Shown: positions 53,624 through 63,153, counted from the stretch's first letter. The stretch: DNA of 64,000 bases from an uncultured Tessaracoccus sp. (GCF_947286155.1 NZ_CAMYPD010000002.1:49425-113424); one strand, 5' to 3'. Translations and numbers: made by a program. The notes: generated by a model from the letters alone, not told the origin.

Positions 53624-54327
53624 CCACCGTCCGACCAATCCTGTACACCGAGCACCCCGAGCAGTGGCTGAAGATCATGACGGCCCTGGGCGGCGAGGCC
53701 CTCGTCGACCAGGACGGCTGGGCGCTGGTCCAGCTCGACCATGGCCGCGTCGCCTTCCACTCACCGATGGAGGACTACCCGAAGGGGCAGGTGGACCTGT
53801 GTCTGGAGGTCGAGGACCTCGACGAATGGGCCGAGGCCTGCGGCACCACCGTCGAGGATCAGCCGTTTGGCCGCGCGGCCAAGGTCAGCACTGACGACGG
53901 CATGAGCCTGGCCGCCCACGCGCCCTCGGCAGGGTCGAACCACCACGACGATGGCCCATTGAGCGTGATGCCGATCTGGGTGACGCCTGACGTGGAGCAG
54001 GCCCGGAAAACGCTGAAGACGGCCGGGCTCCGGGAGCGCATCGCCTCGGACTCCGGCGCGTGGGTGGACTTCCAGGCCGACTCCGGGCTGGTCGCGATCC
54101 ACGGCGCCAGCGAGAGCACCAGGGCGAACACCGTGCTCGGATTCGAGTACGACGGGGATGTCAACGACCTCGTCGCACCGTTGAAGGAGGTGGGCGCGGA
54201 CCCGGTGGTGATCGACGAGACGTTCGGCCGCACCCTGCAGTTCGCCGATCCCGACGGCGGGGAGCGGATCTGGATCAACCAGACCCAAACCGACCTGTAC
54301 GGCTACTCCACGCAGGACCGGGTCTGA
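53620..54327 (+). CDS. Double VOC (glyoxalase/bleomycin-resistance-like) protein
   Basis: A 235-residue protein of two vicinal-oxygen-chelate domains (about 1-115 and 118-225; SVMPIWVTPDVEQARKTLKT starts the second, QFADPDGGERIWINQ ends it). Many relatives bind drugs or act on small electrophiles; the metal residues of a true glyoxalase are not obvious. It is translationally coupled to the RHH gene. Its neighbour across the operator is an ABC exporter, which fits a detoxification theme, though this is inference. Confidence 0.82.
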   Translation: MTTVRPILYTEHPEQWLKIMTALGGEALVDQDGWALVQLDHGRVAFHSPMEDYPKGQVDLCLEVEDLDEWAEACGTTVEDQPFGRAAKVSTDDGMSLAAHAPSAGSNHHDDGPLSVMPIWVTPDVEQARKTLKTAGLRERIASDSGAWVDFQADSGLVAIHGASESTRANTVLGFEYDGDVNDLVAPLKEVGADPVVIDETFGRTLQFADPDGGERIWINQTQTDLYGYSTQDRV

Positions 54328-54344
54328 ATCTCAGGACCAGTGTT

Positions 54345-54371
54345 GGGCGGATTCGGGATGTAGATCCGCCC
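54345..54371 (+). terminator. Terminator-like hairpin after the VOC gene
   Basis: Perfect 8-bp arms GGGCGGAT (54345-54352) and ATCCGCCC (54364-54371), with further GTG/CAC pairing outside. It starts 18 bp past the stop. Confidence 0.65.
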
Positions 54372-54388
54372 GGCACTAGCCTCGTGCC

Positions 54389-54451
54389 ATGTCCACCTTC
54401 AACGAGCGCGCAGGCGGGACCGCGACGTTCCGCCTGCTCACGCACGAGCGC
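54389..54451 (+). pseudogene. 5' fragment of a second truncated-globin gene
   Basis: From ATG 54389 the frame reads MSTFNERAGGTATFRLLTHER, matching the start of the intact globin downstream (FYERVGGRATFEQLVREFY) at most positions, and the DNA just upstream is also similar. After about 21 codons it runs into sequence copied from the antiporter 3' end. It is a broken relative of the globin gene, not an exact copy (about 70 percent nucleotide identity by eye). Confidence 0.65.
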
Positions 54452-54835
54452 TGGCCTGGCACATCGTGGGCTGGGCGGTGCTCGTCGTGCTCGTCGCGCG
54501 GGCATTCCTCGTCGGACGCCAAGTGAAGCGGGCGAGATACTCAGAAAACTGACCGTTATCCTCCACAAGAAGCATTTGACCCCCGGTTTTCGGGAGAAAT
54601 CTGCAGGCGTGGAGGAAAACGGTCATTTCGTCCCCCACCCGGTGATCGTGCAGCCCCTTCCCGATGATTCAGTAGCCGCGCCCGCCACTACCCGATGATT
54701 GAGTAGCCGCCGAAGGCGGCGTATCGAAATCATCCCACGCCCCGACCGTTATCCTCCACACCTGCAAAAAACCGCCGAAACCAGGGGGTTCATGGCCGCG
54801 CGTGGAGGATAACGGTCACTTTGGCCCGCTGCCCC
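54449..54835. repeat. Duplicated segment, copy 2 (antiporter fragment plus hairpin units)
   Basis: 54449-54552 repeats the last 100 bp of the antiporter gene including its stop (reads LAWHIVGWAVLVVLVARAF to YSEN), without the rest of the gene. Hairpins at 54550-54625 and 54744-54817 repeat those of copy 1, with REP-like elements between (partial 54663-54690, full 54694-54734). The 54328-54866 interval contains no intact gene. Confidence 0.85.
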
Positions 54836-54866
54836 ACTGGGAAACCCGGCAACTAAGCTATGCGGC

Positions 54867-55262
54867 ATGGCTGATGGATCGTTCTACGAGCGCGTGGGCG
54901 GGCGCGCCACGTTTGAGCAGCTCGTGCGCGAGTTCTACAAGGGCGTGGCCTCTGATCCCCCGCTGCGCGCAATGTACCCGGAGGAAGACCTCGGCCCCGC
55001 CGAAGAGCGGACACGCATGTTCCTGGAGCAGTACTGGGGCGGGCCGAAAACCTACAGCGAGCAGCGCGGCCACCCGCGTCTTCGCCTCCGCCACAACCAG
55101 TTCAAGGTTACGCCCAAACAAGCCGAGCGCTGGATGCGCCACATGTCGAACGCCATCGATACCCTCACCCTCTCCCCCGACGACGAGCAGCAGCTCCGCG
55201 CGTACCTCTCGCGTACCGCGCAAGCGATGATCAACTCCCAGGAGGACGCCAATGACCAGTGA
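54867..55262 (+). CDS. Group II truncated hemoglobin (GlbO-like)
   Basis: A 131-residue 2/2 globin. It has SFYERVGGRATFEQLVREFY, PLRAMYPEEDLGPAEERTRMFLEQYWGGP with the group II aromatic set, HPRLRLRH with the proximal-side His, and WMRHMSNAI. It probably binds O2 or detoxifies NO/H2O2. It overlaps the next gene by 11 bp. Upstream lies a broken relative and duplicated sequence, so the promoter region has been rearranged. Confidence 0.92.
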   Translation: MADGSFYERVGGRATFEQLVREFYKGVASDPPLRAMYPEEDLGPAEERTRMFLEQYWGGPKTYSEQRGHPRLRLRHNQFKVTPKQAERWMRHMSNAIDTLTLSPDDEQQLRAYLSRTAQAMINSQEDANDQ

Positions 55263-55794
55263 TGATGAGCGCCCCATCGCCGTTCTTAGTGTCCCGGTTC
55301 GCACAGCACTGCAGAATCTTGGCAGCCAATCACTGCTACTGGGTCGAATCATCGGCTGGCTCGGCCTCACCGCCTTCACAGGCCTGACCGTATTGTGTGG
55401 GGTTCTCGCCGTTCTTTCCTTGAACCGCGATGACGTCTCAGATGCTTCCACCGGCTTCATGGTGGCGGCATTTTTCGCTGCCTGCGCATTACTTGCGCTG
55501 TTTCTCGTGCGACGCTCCAGGCAGTCATCCCCGCAGCGGCAGCTCATGGAGTCCAACGTCGTCATGACGGTGACGAGCCGCACTATCGAGTTTCCAGAGA
55601 TTCCTGGTCGCGAGCCAGCGGAATCGTGGCCGCTCGATCAAACTCGCACGCAATGCAAACCTGGCCCCCGCGGCTTTCTCATCCTCTCCACCGCAGGAAA
55701 GCGTCCGAGAAAACTTGCCCAGCCCTTCATACAACTACCTGTCGAGGAAGTCCAATGCCGCATCCTTGAAGCTCAACGAGCATTCCGCAGCTAA
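55252..55794 (+). CDS. Two-helix membrane protein of unknown function
   Basis: A 180-residue protein with two membrane segments (about residues 31-58 and 69-86) and a cytosolic C-terminal domain rich in beta strands (VVMTVTSRTIEFPEIP), perhaps PH-like. Unknown family. It overlaps the globin gene by 11 nt and ends 2 bp from the convergent stop of the next gene. Confidence 0.65.
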   Translation: MTSDDERPIAVLSVPVRTALQNLGSQSLLLGRIIGWLGLTAFTGLTVLCGVLAVLSLNRDDVSDASTGFMVAAFFAACALLALFLVRRSRQSSPQRQLMESNVVMTVTSRTIEFPEIPGREPAESWPLDQTRTQCKPGPRGFLILSTAGKRPRKLAQPFIQLPVEEVQCRILEAQRAFRS

Positions 55795-55796
55795 CG

Positions 55797-56270
55797 TTAG
55801 GACGTACGATCAGATTCCTCTGCTTGCGCTGAGTCTGAGCTCAAGCGCTCGACGGTTCCTCCCCAACCGTGGGCTTCTTCGTCAGCGATGACGGCTTGCG
55901 CCTCTTCCGCAAGTAGTAGAGCGTCTTGGTAAACGGCCTGGGCCTCATCGATTCCCGGTATCGGGTTACTGTCAAGACCCGTTTGCGAACGCATTGTATG
56001 CACTACCTCTTCCGGAGTCCCTTCTGGAACCGGCGGGGCAGGTGCGTCTTTCCCCGTAGATGAGGCTGCATTCAACTCTGCTCGAAATGCGGGGTCTGCC
56101 AGCAGCGTCCGAAGTGGACGCCGCCCATTCGCAATCGATTCCAAGCGCTTTTGGAACGCAGGATCATCAGTTCGGGCAGCCCGTTCCAGCAAAGACTCGC
56201 GCAATTTCTCCCTGAACTCTCGCCCACCCAACATCTGGCTAGCGAGCGGGTTCATGCGTGGTGTCGACAT
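55797..56270 (-). CDS. Unknown hydrophilic protein of the second WXG-like cluster
   Basis: A 157-residue, soluble, mostly helical and acidic protein (QDALLLAEEAQAVIADEEAHG near the C-terminus), no signal peptide. I do not recognise a family. It starts 7 bp after the WXG-like gene, on the same strand, so the two are probably co-transcribed; by place it may be a chaperone or immunity protein for that product. Confidence 0.6.
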   Translation of the reverse strand: MSTPRMNPLASQMLGGREFREKLRESLLERAARTDDPAFQKRLESIANGRRPLRTLLADPAFRAELNAASSTGKDAPAPPVPEGTPEEVVHTMRSQTGLDSNPIPGIDEAQAVYQDALLLAEEAQAVIADEEAHGWGGTVERLSSDSAQAEESDRTS

Positions 56271-56277
56271 TAGTTCC

Positions 56278-57351
56278 TCACCCTTCTGGGAGTGTCACCC
56301 ATTCGATTTCAGTCGTGTAAGCGCCGATTGTCGCTCCAATGCCCATCATCAGGTTGGCCAAAGCCATAGCCGCTCCGAAGGCAGCGCTGATCGCCTCTAG
56401 CGCGGCATAGATGGCCGTGAGAACTCCAGTGACTGCCGTTGCTCCTCCGGTGAAGGGAGCAGCGAGTGCCTCCAAGAAAGTCCCACCCGTGAGGAGCATG
56501 GTTATTACTGCGTCCACGACCGCGTCGACGAGCGACCAGATGGCATTATGAAAACCAAATGCCGCTACCGCAGCGTCATGGTATTGATCCGCCAGCTGTG
56601 AGAGGGGAGCCTGTGCTCCTTGAATAGCATCCACGGCCGTAGCAAAATACTCACCCGCAGCGGTTGCAGCAGCGTCGTCGTACCAGCCTTCGAACATGAG
56701 TTGCATCCTGCAACGCAGCTCGTCGCCCATGTCAGCGAAGAACTCACCGATCAGGTCCCATCCTTGGCTGCACTCATCAAGAGCCATCCAGTCGCCAACT
56801 AGCCACTGCGACGCCTTGACGAAAGGATCTTCAAGCCCGAACCAACTGCAGACCTCCGCGATCGCTTTCCGCGCGAGGCTGGCTCCGGGCATCCAATCTG
56901 TCCATGACATCACATCCCAGATCCAGTGGTCTAGGTTCGAGTCGATGGGAGTGTGTAGTGAATCTGTCCACCACAACTCGTTGGATTGCACATTCCCGTC
57001 TGGCGGCGGACCGACGGGTTCGAGGCCCTCCTCCATTTCGAGGTCGCTCCAAAGCTGTGAGACTTCGTCGAGGTTAGCCTGCTCATTGGCATCATAGGCC
57101 GAACGAGTCTCGGTGAGATTCTCGGCCGCATTGCCGAGAAGTCGTTCGCACCCAGTGAAGAGATCACCGACGTTGTCCAAACACTGCTGGTGCGCATCCA
57201 TGATGGACTTGAACAATATACCGCCGGAGTCGTCTCGGATAACTCCGAAGCCGTTGCCCCCAGCCATACGAGCCTCGCCCAGGCCCACGTCTTCGGTCAG
57301 TGCTTCGAGTCCGGCAATGCCGTCGGAAACGATCTCGCGGTCGTAATGCAT
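56278..57351 (-). CDS. Long WXG-like protein (ESX-cargo-like)
   Basis: About 357 residues from ATG 57351 (MHYDREIVSDGIAGLEAL); an ATG at 57393 is also open but would overlap the upstream gene. The N-terminal 100 residues are helical with a central glycine turn (GGNGFGVIRDD); a second WXG-like bundle appears near residue 230 (LMFEGWYDDAAATAAGEYF, i.e. G-W-Y in place of WxG), and a long Ala/Gly-rich hydrophobic region ends the protein. This resembles two-domain WXG/LXG cargo or PPE-like proteins. No toxin domain is recognised. Confidence 0.65.
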   Translation of the reverse strand: MHYDREIVSDGIAGLEALTEDVGLGEARMAGGNGFGVIRDDSGGILFKSIMDAHQQCLDNVGDLFTGCERLLGNAAENLTETRSAYDANEQANLDEVSQLWSDLEMEEGLEPVGPPPDGNVQSNELWWTDSLHTPIDSNLDHWIWDVMSWTDWMPGASLARKAIAEVCSWFGLEDPFVKASQWLVGDWMALDECSQGWDLIGEFFADMGDELRCRMQLMFEGWYDDAAATAAGEYFATAVDAIQGAQAPLSQLADQYHDAAVAAFGFHNAIWSLVDAVVDAVITMLLTGGTFLEALAAPFTGGATAVTGVLTAIYAALEAISAAFGAAMALANLMMGIGATIGAYTTEIEWVTLPEG

Positions 57352-57361
57352 GCGCACGACT

Positions 57362-57742
57362 TTAACAATTGGTGGGGTCACTCCTCCGGGCATGAATGGG
57401 CCCGACTATCAAGGTGAGAGTGGCGAAGATAGCCGCCACAACAAGCACCGTAGTCACATCAGAAATGCGCCCCAGCACGTGTAGCAATAAGCCTACGACC
57501 GCCGCAATTGTGGTCGTCACACCTAGCAAGAAAGGCAGCACTCCTCCCATTCGTTGAGCTGATGCCGACGGCACAGAAGCCGCAGCGCTTAGCAAGACCA
57601 GCGTTGGCCCGCCCGGATAACCCAAGAGCGGATACAAGACGGCCGCAAGCCACGCCATGCCCAGCGAAACGGTGGTGAAACTCAGCCACATACGCCACGC
57701 AGTGCGCATCCGCCGCTGCGCAGAACGCTCACGATTGCTCAT
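57362..57742 (-). CDS. Small membrane protein of the second WXG-like cluster
   Basis: A 126-residue protein with a basic N-terminus (MSNRERSAQRRMRTAWRMW) and four membrane segments. Family unknown. It overlaps the chorismate mutase gene by 14 bp at its start and lies 10 bp before the WXG-like gene, so it is in the same transcription direction as the cluster. Confidence 0.6.
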   Translation of the reverse strand: MSNRERSAQRRMRTAWRMWLSFTTVSLGMAWLAAVLYPLLGYPGGPTLVLLSAAASVPSASAQRMGGVLPFLLGVTTTIAAVVGLLLHVLGRISDVTTVLVVAAIFATLTLIVGPIHARRSDPTNC

Positions 57743-58028
57743 CGCGGATCTGTTCGTGGTGGCGGACGACCTCGCGCACGATGAACTGGAGGAACTTCTC
57801 GGCGAACTCGGGGTCGAGCTGGGATTCCTTCGCCAGCGCGCGCAGGCGCTCGATCTGCTGGGCCTCGCGGGCGGGGTCGGCGGGCGGCATGTTGTGCGTC
57901 GCTTTCAACTCCCCCACGCGTTGCGTGATCTTGAATCGCTCGGCAAGCAGGTGCACCAGCATCGAGTCCAGGTTGTCGATGCTGTCGCGTAAGCGGCGCA
58001 GTTCGGCGCGGGCCTCGTCGTTCGTCAT
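57729..58028 (-). CDS. AroQ-type chorismate mutase (monofunctional)
   Basis: A 99-residue all-helical enzyme converting chorismate to prephenate. Residues expected in the active site are visible in RRLRDSIDNLDSMLVHLLAE, RFKITQRVGELKA and, in the last helix, FLQFIVREVVRHHEQI. No signal peptide, so cytoplasmic. ATG 58028 overlaps the guaB3 stop (ATGA), an unusual coupling of aromatic and purine functions that is likely positional only. Confidence 0.88.
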   Translation of the reverse strand: MTNDEARAELRRLRDSIDNLDSMLVHLLAERFKITQRVGELKATHNMPPADPAREAQQIERLRALAKESQLDPEFAEKFLQFIVREVVRHHEQIRDEQS

Positions 58029-59131
58029 CGGTGGAGGATGAGGTTGCTGCGTTGGAAGCTCTTCACGTCGGTGTAACCCGTCATGGCCATGGCCTTGCGC
58101 AGGCCGCCGGCCAGGTTCATGGTGCCGTCGGGCACACGCGACGGGCCCACCACCACTTCCTCCAACGAACCCACCTGCTCGAAGAAGGTGCGCTCGCCAC
58201 GCGGCAGTGTGCGGTGCCAGGCCTCGGGGCCCCAGTGCCAGCCCTTGCCCGGCGCCTCCGCCGCGCGAGCCAGCGGCGAACCCACCATCACGGCGTCGGC
58301 GCCACACGCGATGGCCTTCGCGATATCGCCCGAACGCCCGACGGCGCCGTCGGCGATGATGTGCACGTAGCGGCCGCCGGACTCCTCCAGATAGTCGCGA
58401 CGAGCCTCCGCCACGTCGAACACCGCCGACGCCATCGGCACCTCGATGCCCAGCACCGACGCGGTGGTGTGCGTCGCGCCGCCACCGAACCCGACGAGCA
58501 CACCCGCCGCGCCGGAACGCATGAGGTGCAGTGCGGCGCGGTACGTCGCCACGCCGCCCACGAGGACAGGGGTATCGAGGTGGTAGATGAACTCCTTGAG
58601 ATTGAGCACGTCGTCGCCACCGCCCACATGCTCGGCGGATACCGTCGTGCCGCGGATCACGAGGAAGTCGAGCCCCGCGCCCTCGATGACGTCGGCAAAT
58701 TCCTGCGTGCGTGCGGGCGACAGCGAAGCCGCGACGGGCACCCCCGCGTCGCGGATCTGCCGCAGCCTGGCTTCGATTAGCTCGCGCTTGATGGGTGCGG
58801 CGTAGGTCTCCTGCATGCGCCGGGTGGCGGTCACCTGGTCGAGTGGGCCGGTCAGCGCCTCGTACTGCTCGGTCGGGTCTTCATATCGGGTCCACAGACC
58901 TTCGAGGTTGAGCACGCCCAGGCCGCCCAGTTGCCCCATCTTGATGGCGGTCTCCGGCGACATCACCGAATCCATCGGCGCCGCGCAGATGGGAACGTCG
59001 AAGGTGATGGCGTCGATCTTCCAGGTGAGGTCCACCTCGGAATCGCTGCGCGTGCGTCGCTGCGGCGCGATCGCGACGTCGTCGAAACTGTACGCAGGGG
59101 TGGCGCGGTTGCTGTGACTCAGTTCGTACAT
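58025..59131 (-). CDS. guaB3: GuaB3-family IMP dehydrogenase-related protein
   Basis: A 368-residue TIM-barrel protein related to IMPDH, common in actinobacteria. It lacks CBS domains. The barrel start (SFDDVAIAPQRRTRSD), FDVPICAAPMDSVMSP and ADGAVGRSGDIAKAIACGAD are conserved, but the active-site loop reads GGGATHTTAS where IMPDH has the catalytic Cys, so normal IMPDH chemistry is doubtful. It lies 18 bp downstream of guaB, in the same operon. Confidence 0.9.
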   Translation of the reverse strand: MYELSHSNRATPAYSFDDVAIAPQRRTRSDSEVDLTWKIDAITFDVPICAAPMDSVMSPETAIKMGQLGGLGVLNLEGLWTRYEDPTEQYEALTGPLDQVTATRRMQETYAAPIKRELIEARLRQIRDAGVPVAASLSPARTQEFADVIEGAGLDFLVIRGTTVSAEHVGGGDDVLNLKEFIYHLDTPVLVGGVATYRAALHLMRSGAAGVLVGFGGGATHTTASVLGIEVPMASAVFDVAEARRDYLEESGGRYVHIIADGAVGRSGDIAKAIACGADAVMVGSPLARAAEAPGKGWHWGPEAWHRTLPRGERTFFEQVGSLEEVVVGPSRVPDGTMNLAGGLRKAMAMTGYTDVKSFQRSNLILHR

Positions 59132-59149
59132 ATCCTCAATCTTCTCGGG

Positions 59150-60664
59150 TTATCGGCGCGCGTAGTTGGGGGCTTCCACGATGTTCTGCACGTCGTGAGG
59201 GTGCGATTCCTTCAAGCCGGCGGCGGTGATACGCACGAACTTGCCGCGCTCCTGCAGCTCGGACACGGTGCGGGCGCCGACGTAGAACATCGACTGATGC
59301 AGGCCGCCCACGAGCTGATGCACGACGGACTTCACCGGCCCGCGGTACTGCACCTGACCCTCGATGCCCTCAGCGATGAGCTCGTCGTCGCTCATCACGT
59401 CGGCCTGGAAGTAGCGGTCCTTCGAGTACGACTTCTTGCCGCGCGAGCTCATGGCGCCGAGCGAGCCCATACCGCGGTACTGCTTGTACTGCTTGCCGTT
59501 GATGAACACCGTCTCGCCCGGCGACTCCTCGCAGCCAGCCAGCAGCGAGCCCACCATGACGCTGCTCGCGCCTGCCACCAGGGCCTTCGCCACGTCGCCG
59601 GAGTACTGAAGGCCGCCGTCAGCGATCAGCGGCACGCCGGCTGGTTTGCAGGCGAGCGACGCGTCGTACACGGCGCTGACCTGGGGCACCCCGACGCCAG
59701 CAACGACGCGCGTCGTGCAAATGGAGCCTGGGCCGACGCCCACTTTGACGGCGTCTACACCCGCGTCGATGAGTGCCTGCGCACCCGCGCGGGTGGCGAC
59801 GTTACCGCCGACGATCTGCACGCCGTCACAGGCTTTGTCGGCCTTGAGTTTGCGGATCATGTCGAGCAGCAGCTTCGCGTGGCCGTGAGCCGTGTCGACG
59901 ACGAGCACGTCCACGCCCGCTTCGATGAGCAGGTTGGCGCGCTCCCACGATTCGCCGAAGTAGCCGACGCCGGCGCCGACGAGCAGCCGCCCGTGCGCGT
60001 CCTTGGATGCGTTCGGGAACTGCTCCGACTTCACGAAGTCTTTCACCGTGATGAGGCCGGTGAGCTTGCCGTCGGCATCGACGAGCGGCAGGCGCTCGCG
60101 CTTGTGTTTGCGCAGCAGCGCGGTGGCGTCGTCGCGGGAAATGTCTTCCGGCGCGGTGATGAGCGGCATGGGGGTCATGACGTCGCGCACGAGCGTCGAT
60201 TCCCACTCGGCGACGGGTGTGAAACGCAGGTCGCGGTTGGTGCAGATGCCGAGCAGCGTGTTGTGTTTGTCGACGACGGGCAGGCCGGAGATGCGGTACT
60301 GGCCGCAGAGTTTGTCGAGGTCGTCGAGCGTGGCGTCGGGGCCGATGGTGACGGGGTTGGTGATGCGCCCGGTCTGGGTGCGTTTCACCAAGTCAACCTG
60401 GTAGGCCTGGTCTTCCATCGAGAGGTTGCGGTGCAGCACCCCGAGGCCGCCTTGACGGGCCATCGCGATGGCCATGCGGGATTCGGTGACGGTGTCCATC
60501 GCCGCCGACACAACGGGCAGCTTCAACGAGAGTTCACGGGTGAACTGCGTAGTGGTGTCCACTTCGGAGGGGATCACGTCGGTCTCGCCCGGCAGCAACA
60601 GGACGTCGTCGTAGGTGAGCCCAAGGTAGTCGAATGGTCCGGGTGCTTCAGCTTGTGTCGTCAT
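59150..60664 (-). CDS. guaB: IMP dehydrogenase
   Basis: GuaB oxidises IMP to XMP with NAD, the entry to GMP made by GuaA. The 504-residue product has the catalytic loop GPGSICTTRVVAGVG with the active Cys, PVVSAAMDTVTESRMAIAMA, and two CBS domains inserted at about residues 95-220 (TIGPDATLDDLDKL; MLGICTNRDLRF-like). The flap SRGKKSYSKDRYFQ precedes the C-terminus. Start ATG 60664 follows gaggcgagga. Confidence 0.96.
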   Translation of the reverse strand: MTTQAEAPGPFDYLGLTYDDVLLLPGETDVIPSEVDTTTQFTRELSLKLPVVSAAMDTVTESRMAIAMARQGGLGVLHRNLSMEDQAYQVDLVKRTQTGRITNPVTIGPDATLDDLDKLCGQYRISGLPVVDKHNTLLGICTNRDLRFTPVAEWESTLVRDVMTPMPLITAPEDISRDDATALLRKHKRERLPLVDADGKLTGLITVKDFVKSEQFPNASKDAHGRLLVGAGVGYFGESWERANLLIEAGVDVLVVDTAHGHAKLLLDMIRKLKADKACDGVQIVGGNVATRAGAQALIDAGVDAVKVGVGPGSICTTRVVAGVGVPQVSAVYDASLACKPAGVPLIADGGLQYSGDVAKALVAGASSVMVGSLLAGCEESPGETVFINGKQYKQYRGMGSLGAMSSRGKKSYSKDRYFQADVMSDDELIAEGIEGQVQYRGPVKSVVHQLVGGLHQSMFYVGARTVSELQERGKFVRITAAGLKESHPHDVQNIVEAPNYARR

Positions 60665-60758
60665 TCCTCGCCTCTCACGCTCCGTTCAATGGGCACTGCC
60701 AGCGATTCTACCCACATGCGCCGCGACGACGGTGCGGCCAGCCACCGCAGATACGTCA

Positions 60759-60789
60759 GTGCCCCGGGGCCGTGCAGCTCCCGGGGCAC
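60759..60789. terminator. Terminator-like hairpin between groEL and guaB
   Basis: Perfect 10-bp arms GTGCCCCGGG (60759-60768) and CCCGGGGCAC (60780-60789). It lies 21 bp past the groEL stop and upstream of guaB. Confidence 0.6.
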
Positions 60790-60809
60790 CGACGTTTGAC
60801 GTGGCGAGG

Positions 60810-62399
<1,590 letters not shown>

Positions 62400-62411
62400 G
62401 AGTTGCGCTCC

Positions 62412-62711
62412 TTACTTGGAGACGACGGCGAGGATGTCGCGTGCGTTGAGGAGCAGGTACTCCTTGCCGTCGTACTTGAGTTCGGTGCCGCCGTACTTGG
62501 AGAAGACGACGACGTCGCCCTCGGCAACGTCCATGGGGACGCGCTTGGCGCCGTCGTTGTCGAAGCGACCGGGGCCGGTAGCGACGACGCGGCCCTCCTG
62601 GGGCTTCTCCTTGGCGGTGTCAGGGATGACGAGCCCGGAAGCGGTGGTCTGCTCGGCTTCGAGGGGCTCAACGAGGACGCGGTCCTCAAGAGGCTTGATC
62701 GTGACTGCCAC
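62412..62711 (-). CDS. groS: Co-chaperonin GroES (Hsp10)
   Basis: A 99-residue co-chaperonin with IKPLEDRVLVEPLEAEQTTASG and the roof/base elements EGDVVVFSKYGGTELKYDGKEYLLL. The start is GTG 62711, with AGGAAG about 9 nt upstream; a GTG at 62720 would leave no spacing. The tripartite mobile loop lies at EAEQTTASGLVIPDTAKEKP. Two CIRCE-like operators lie upstream, so HrcA control is expected. Confidence 0.96.
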   Translation of the reverse strand: MAVTIKPLEDRVLVEPLEAEQTTASGLVIPDTAKEKPQEGRVVATGPGRFDNDGAKRVPMDVAEGDVVVFSKYGGTELKYDGKEYLLLNARDILAVVSK

Positions 62712-62806
62712 GTCAAACACCTTCCTGTCTGGTTAACCCGGCGGCGTGGCGCCGGGGTGCAATGTCCATTTTGGGTTGCCGAGCGTCGTCGCGGTGCCGC
62801 ACGGCG

Positions 62807-62833
62807 TTGGCACCCAACCACGTCGAGTGCCAA
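62807..62833. promoter_or_regulatory. Second CIRCE-like element (degenerate)
   Basis: TTGGCACCC-N9-GAGTGCCAA: the spacing (9) and most arm positions match the CIRCE consensus TTAGCACTC-N9-GAGTGCTAA. It lies between the promoter and the start of groES. Confidence 0.65.
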
Positions 62834-62840
62834 TCCCAAA

Positions 62841-62868
62841 GCTATACCCCTATTAGCACTCAATTCAA
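62841..62868 (-). promoter_or_regulatory. groES-groEL promoter
   Basis: On the minus strand -35 TTGAAT (62863-62868) and -10 TATAGC (62841-62846) are 16 nt apart. The -35 lies inside the first CIRCE, so repressor binding would block polymerase. Confidence 0.65.
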
Positions 62869-62879
62869 CCGAGTGCCAG
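62853..62879. promoter_or_regulatory. CIRCE element (HrcA operator) of groES-groEL
   Basis: TTAGCACTC-N9-GAGTGCCAG: left arm perfect, right arm with two changes from GAGTGCTAA. It overlaps the promoter of the groESL operon. Confidence 0.9.
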
Positions 62880-63153
62880 AATCTGGCTGCAATTCGACCT
62901 CTTCTCCGGGACGAAACCGTGCCGCACGCTGCACCGTCGAACGCATCGTGAGCGCGTCGCCCGCTTGGCATCCGCGCACCGCATCGGCCGACGCGACACG
63001 GCCGCAAGGCAGCTCGTCGCCGCTCACCTTCGGGTGTCCGAAAGATTTGCCACACCCTCTTTGAAACCCAGAGGTCCGGCGCAGTGGGGCTCAACGTTTG
63101 CACTCGGCGAGGCCGCAGCAAGCGACTGCCGAACGAATGGATAGAGTACGAGT

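Noticed and set aside
58931..60799. 622-codon plus-strand frame
   Set aside because: Antisense of guaB and the 5' end of guaB3.
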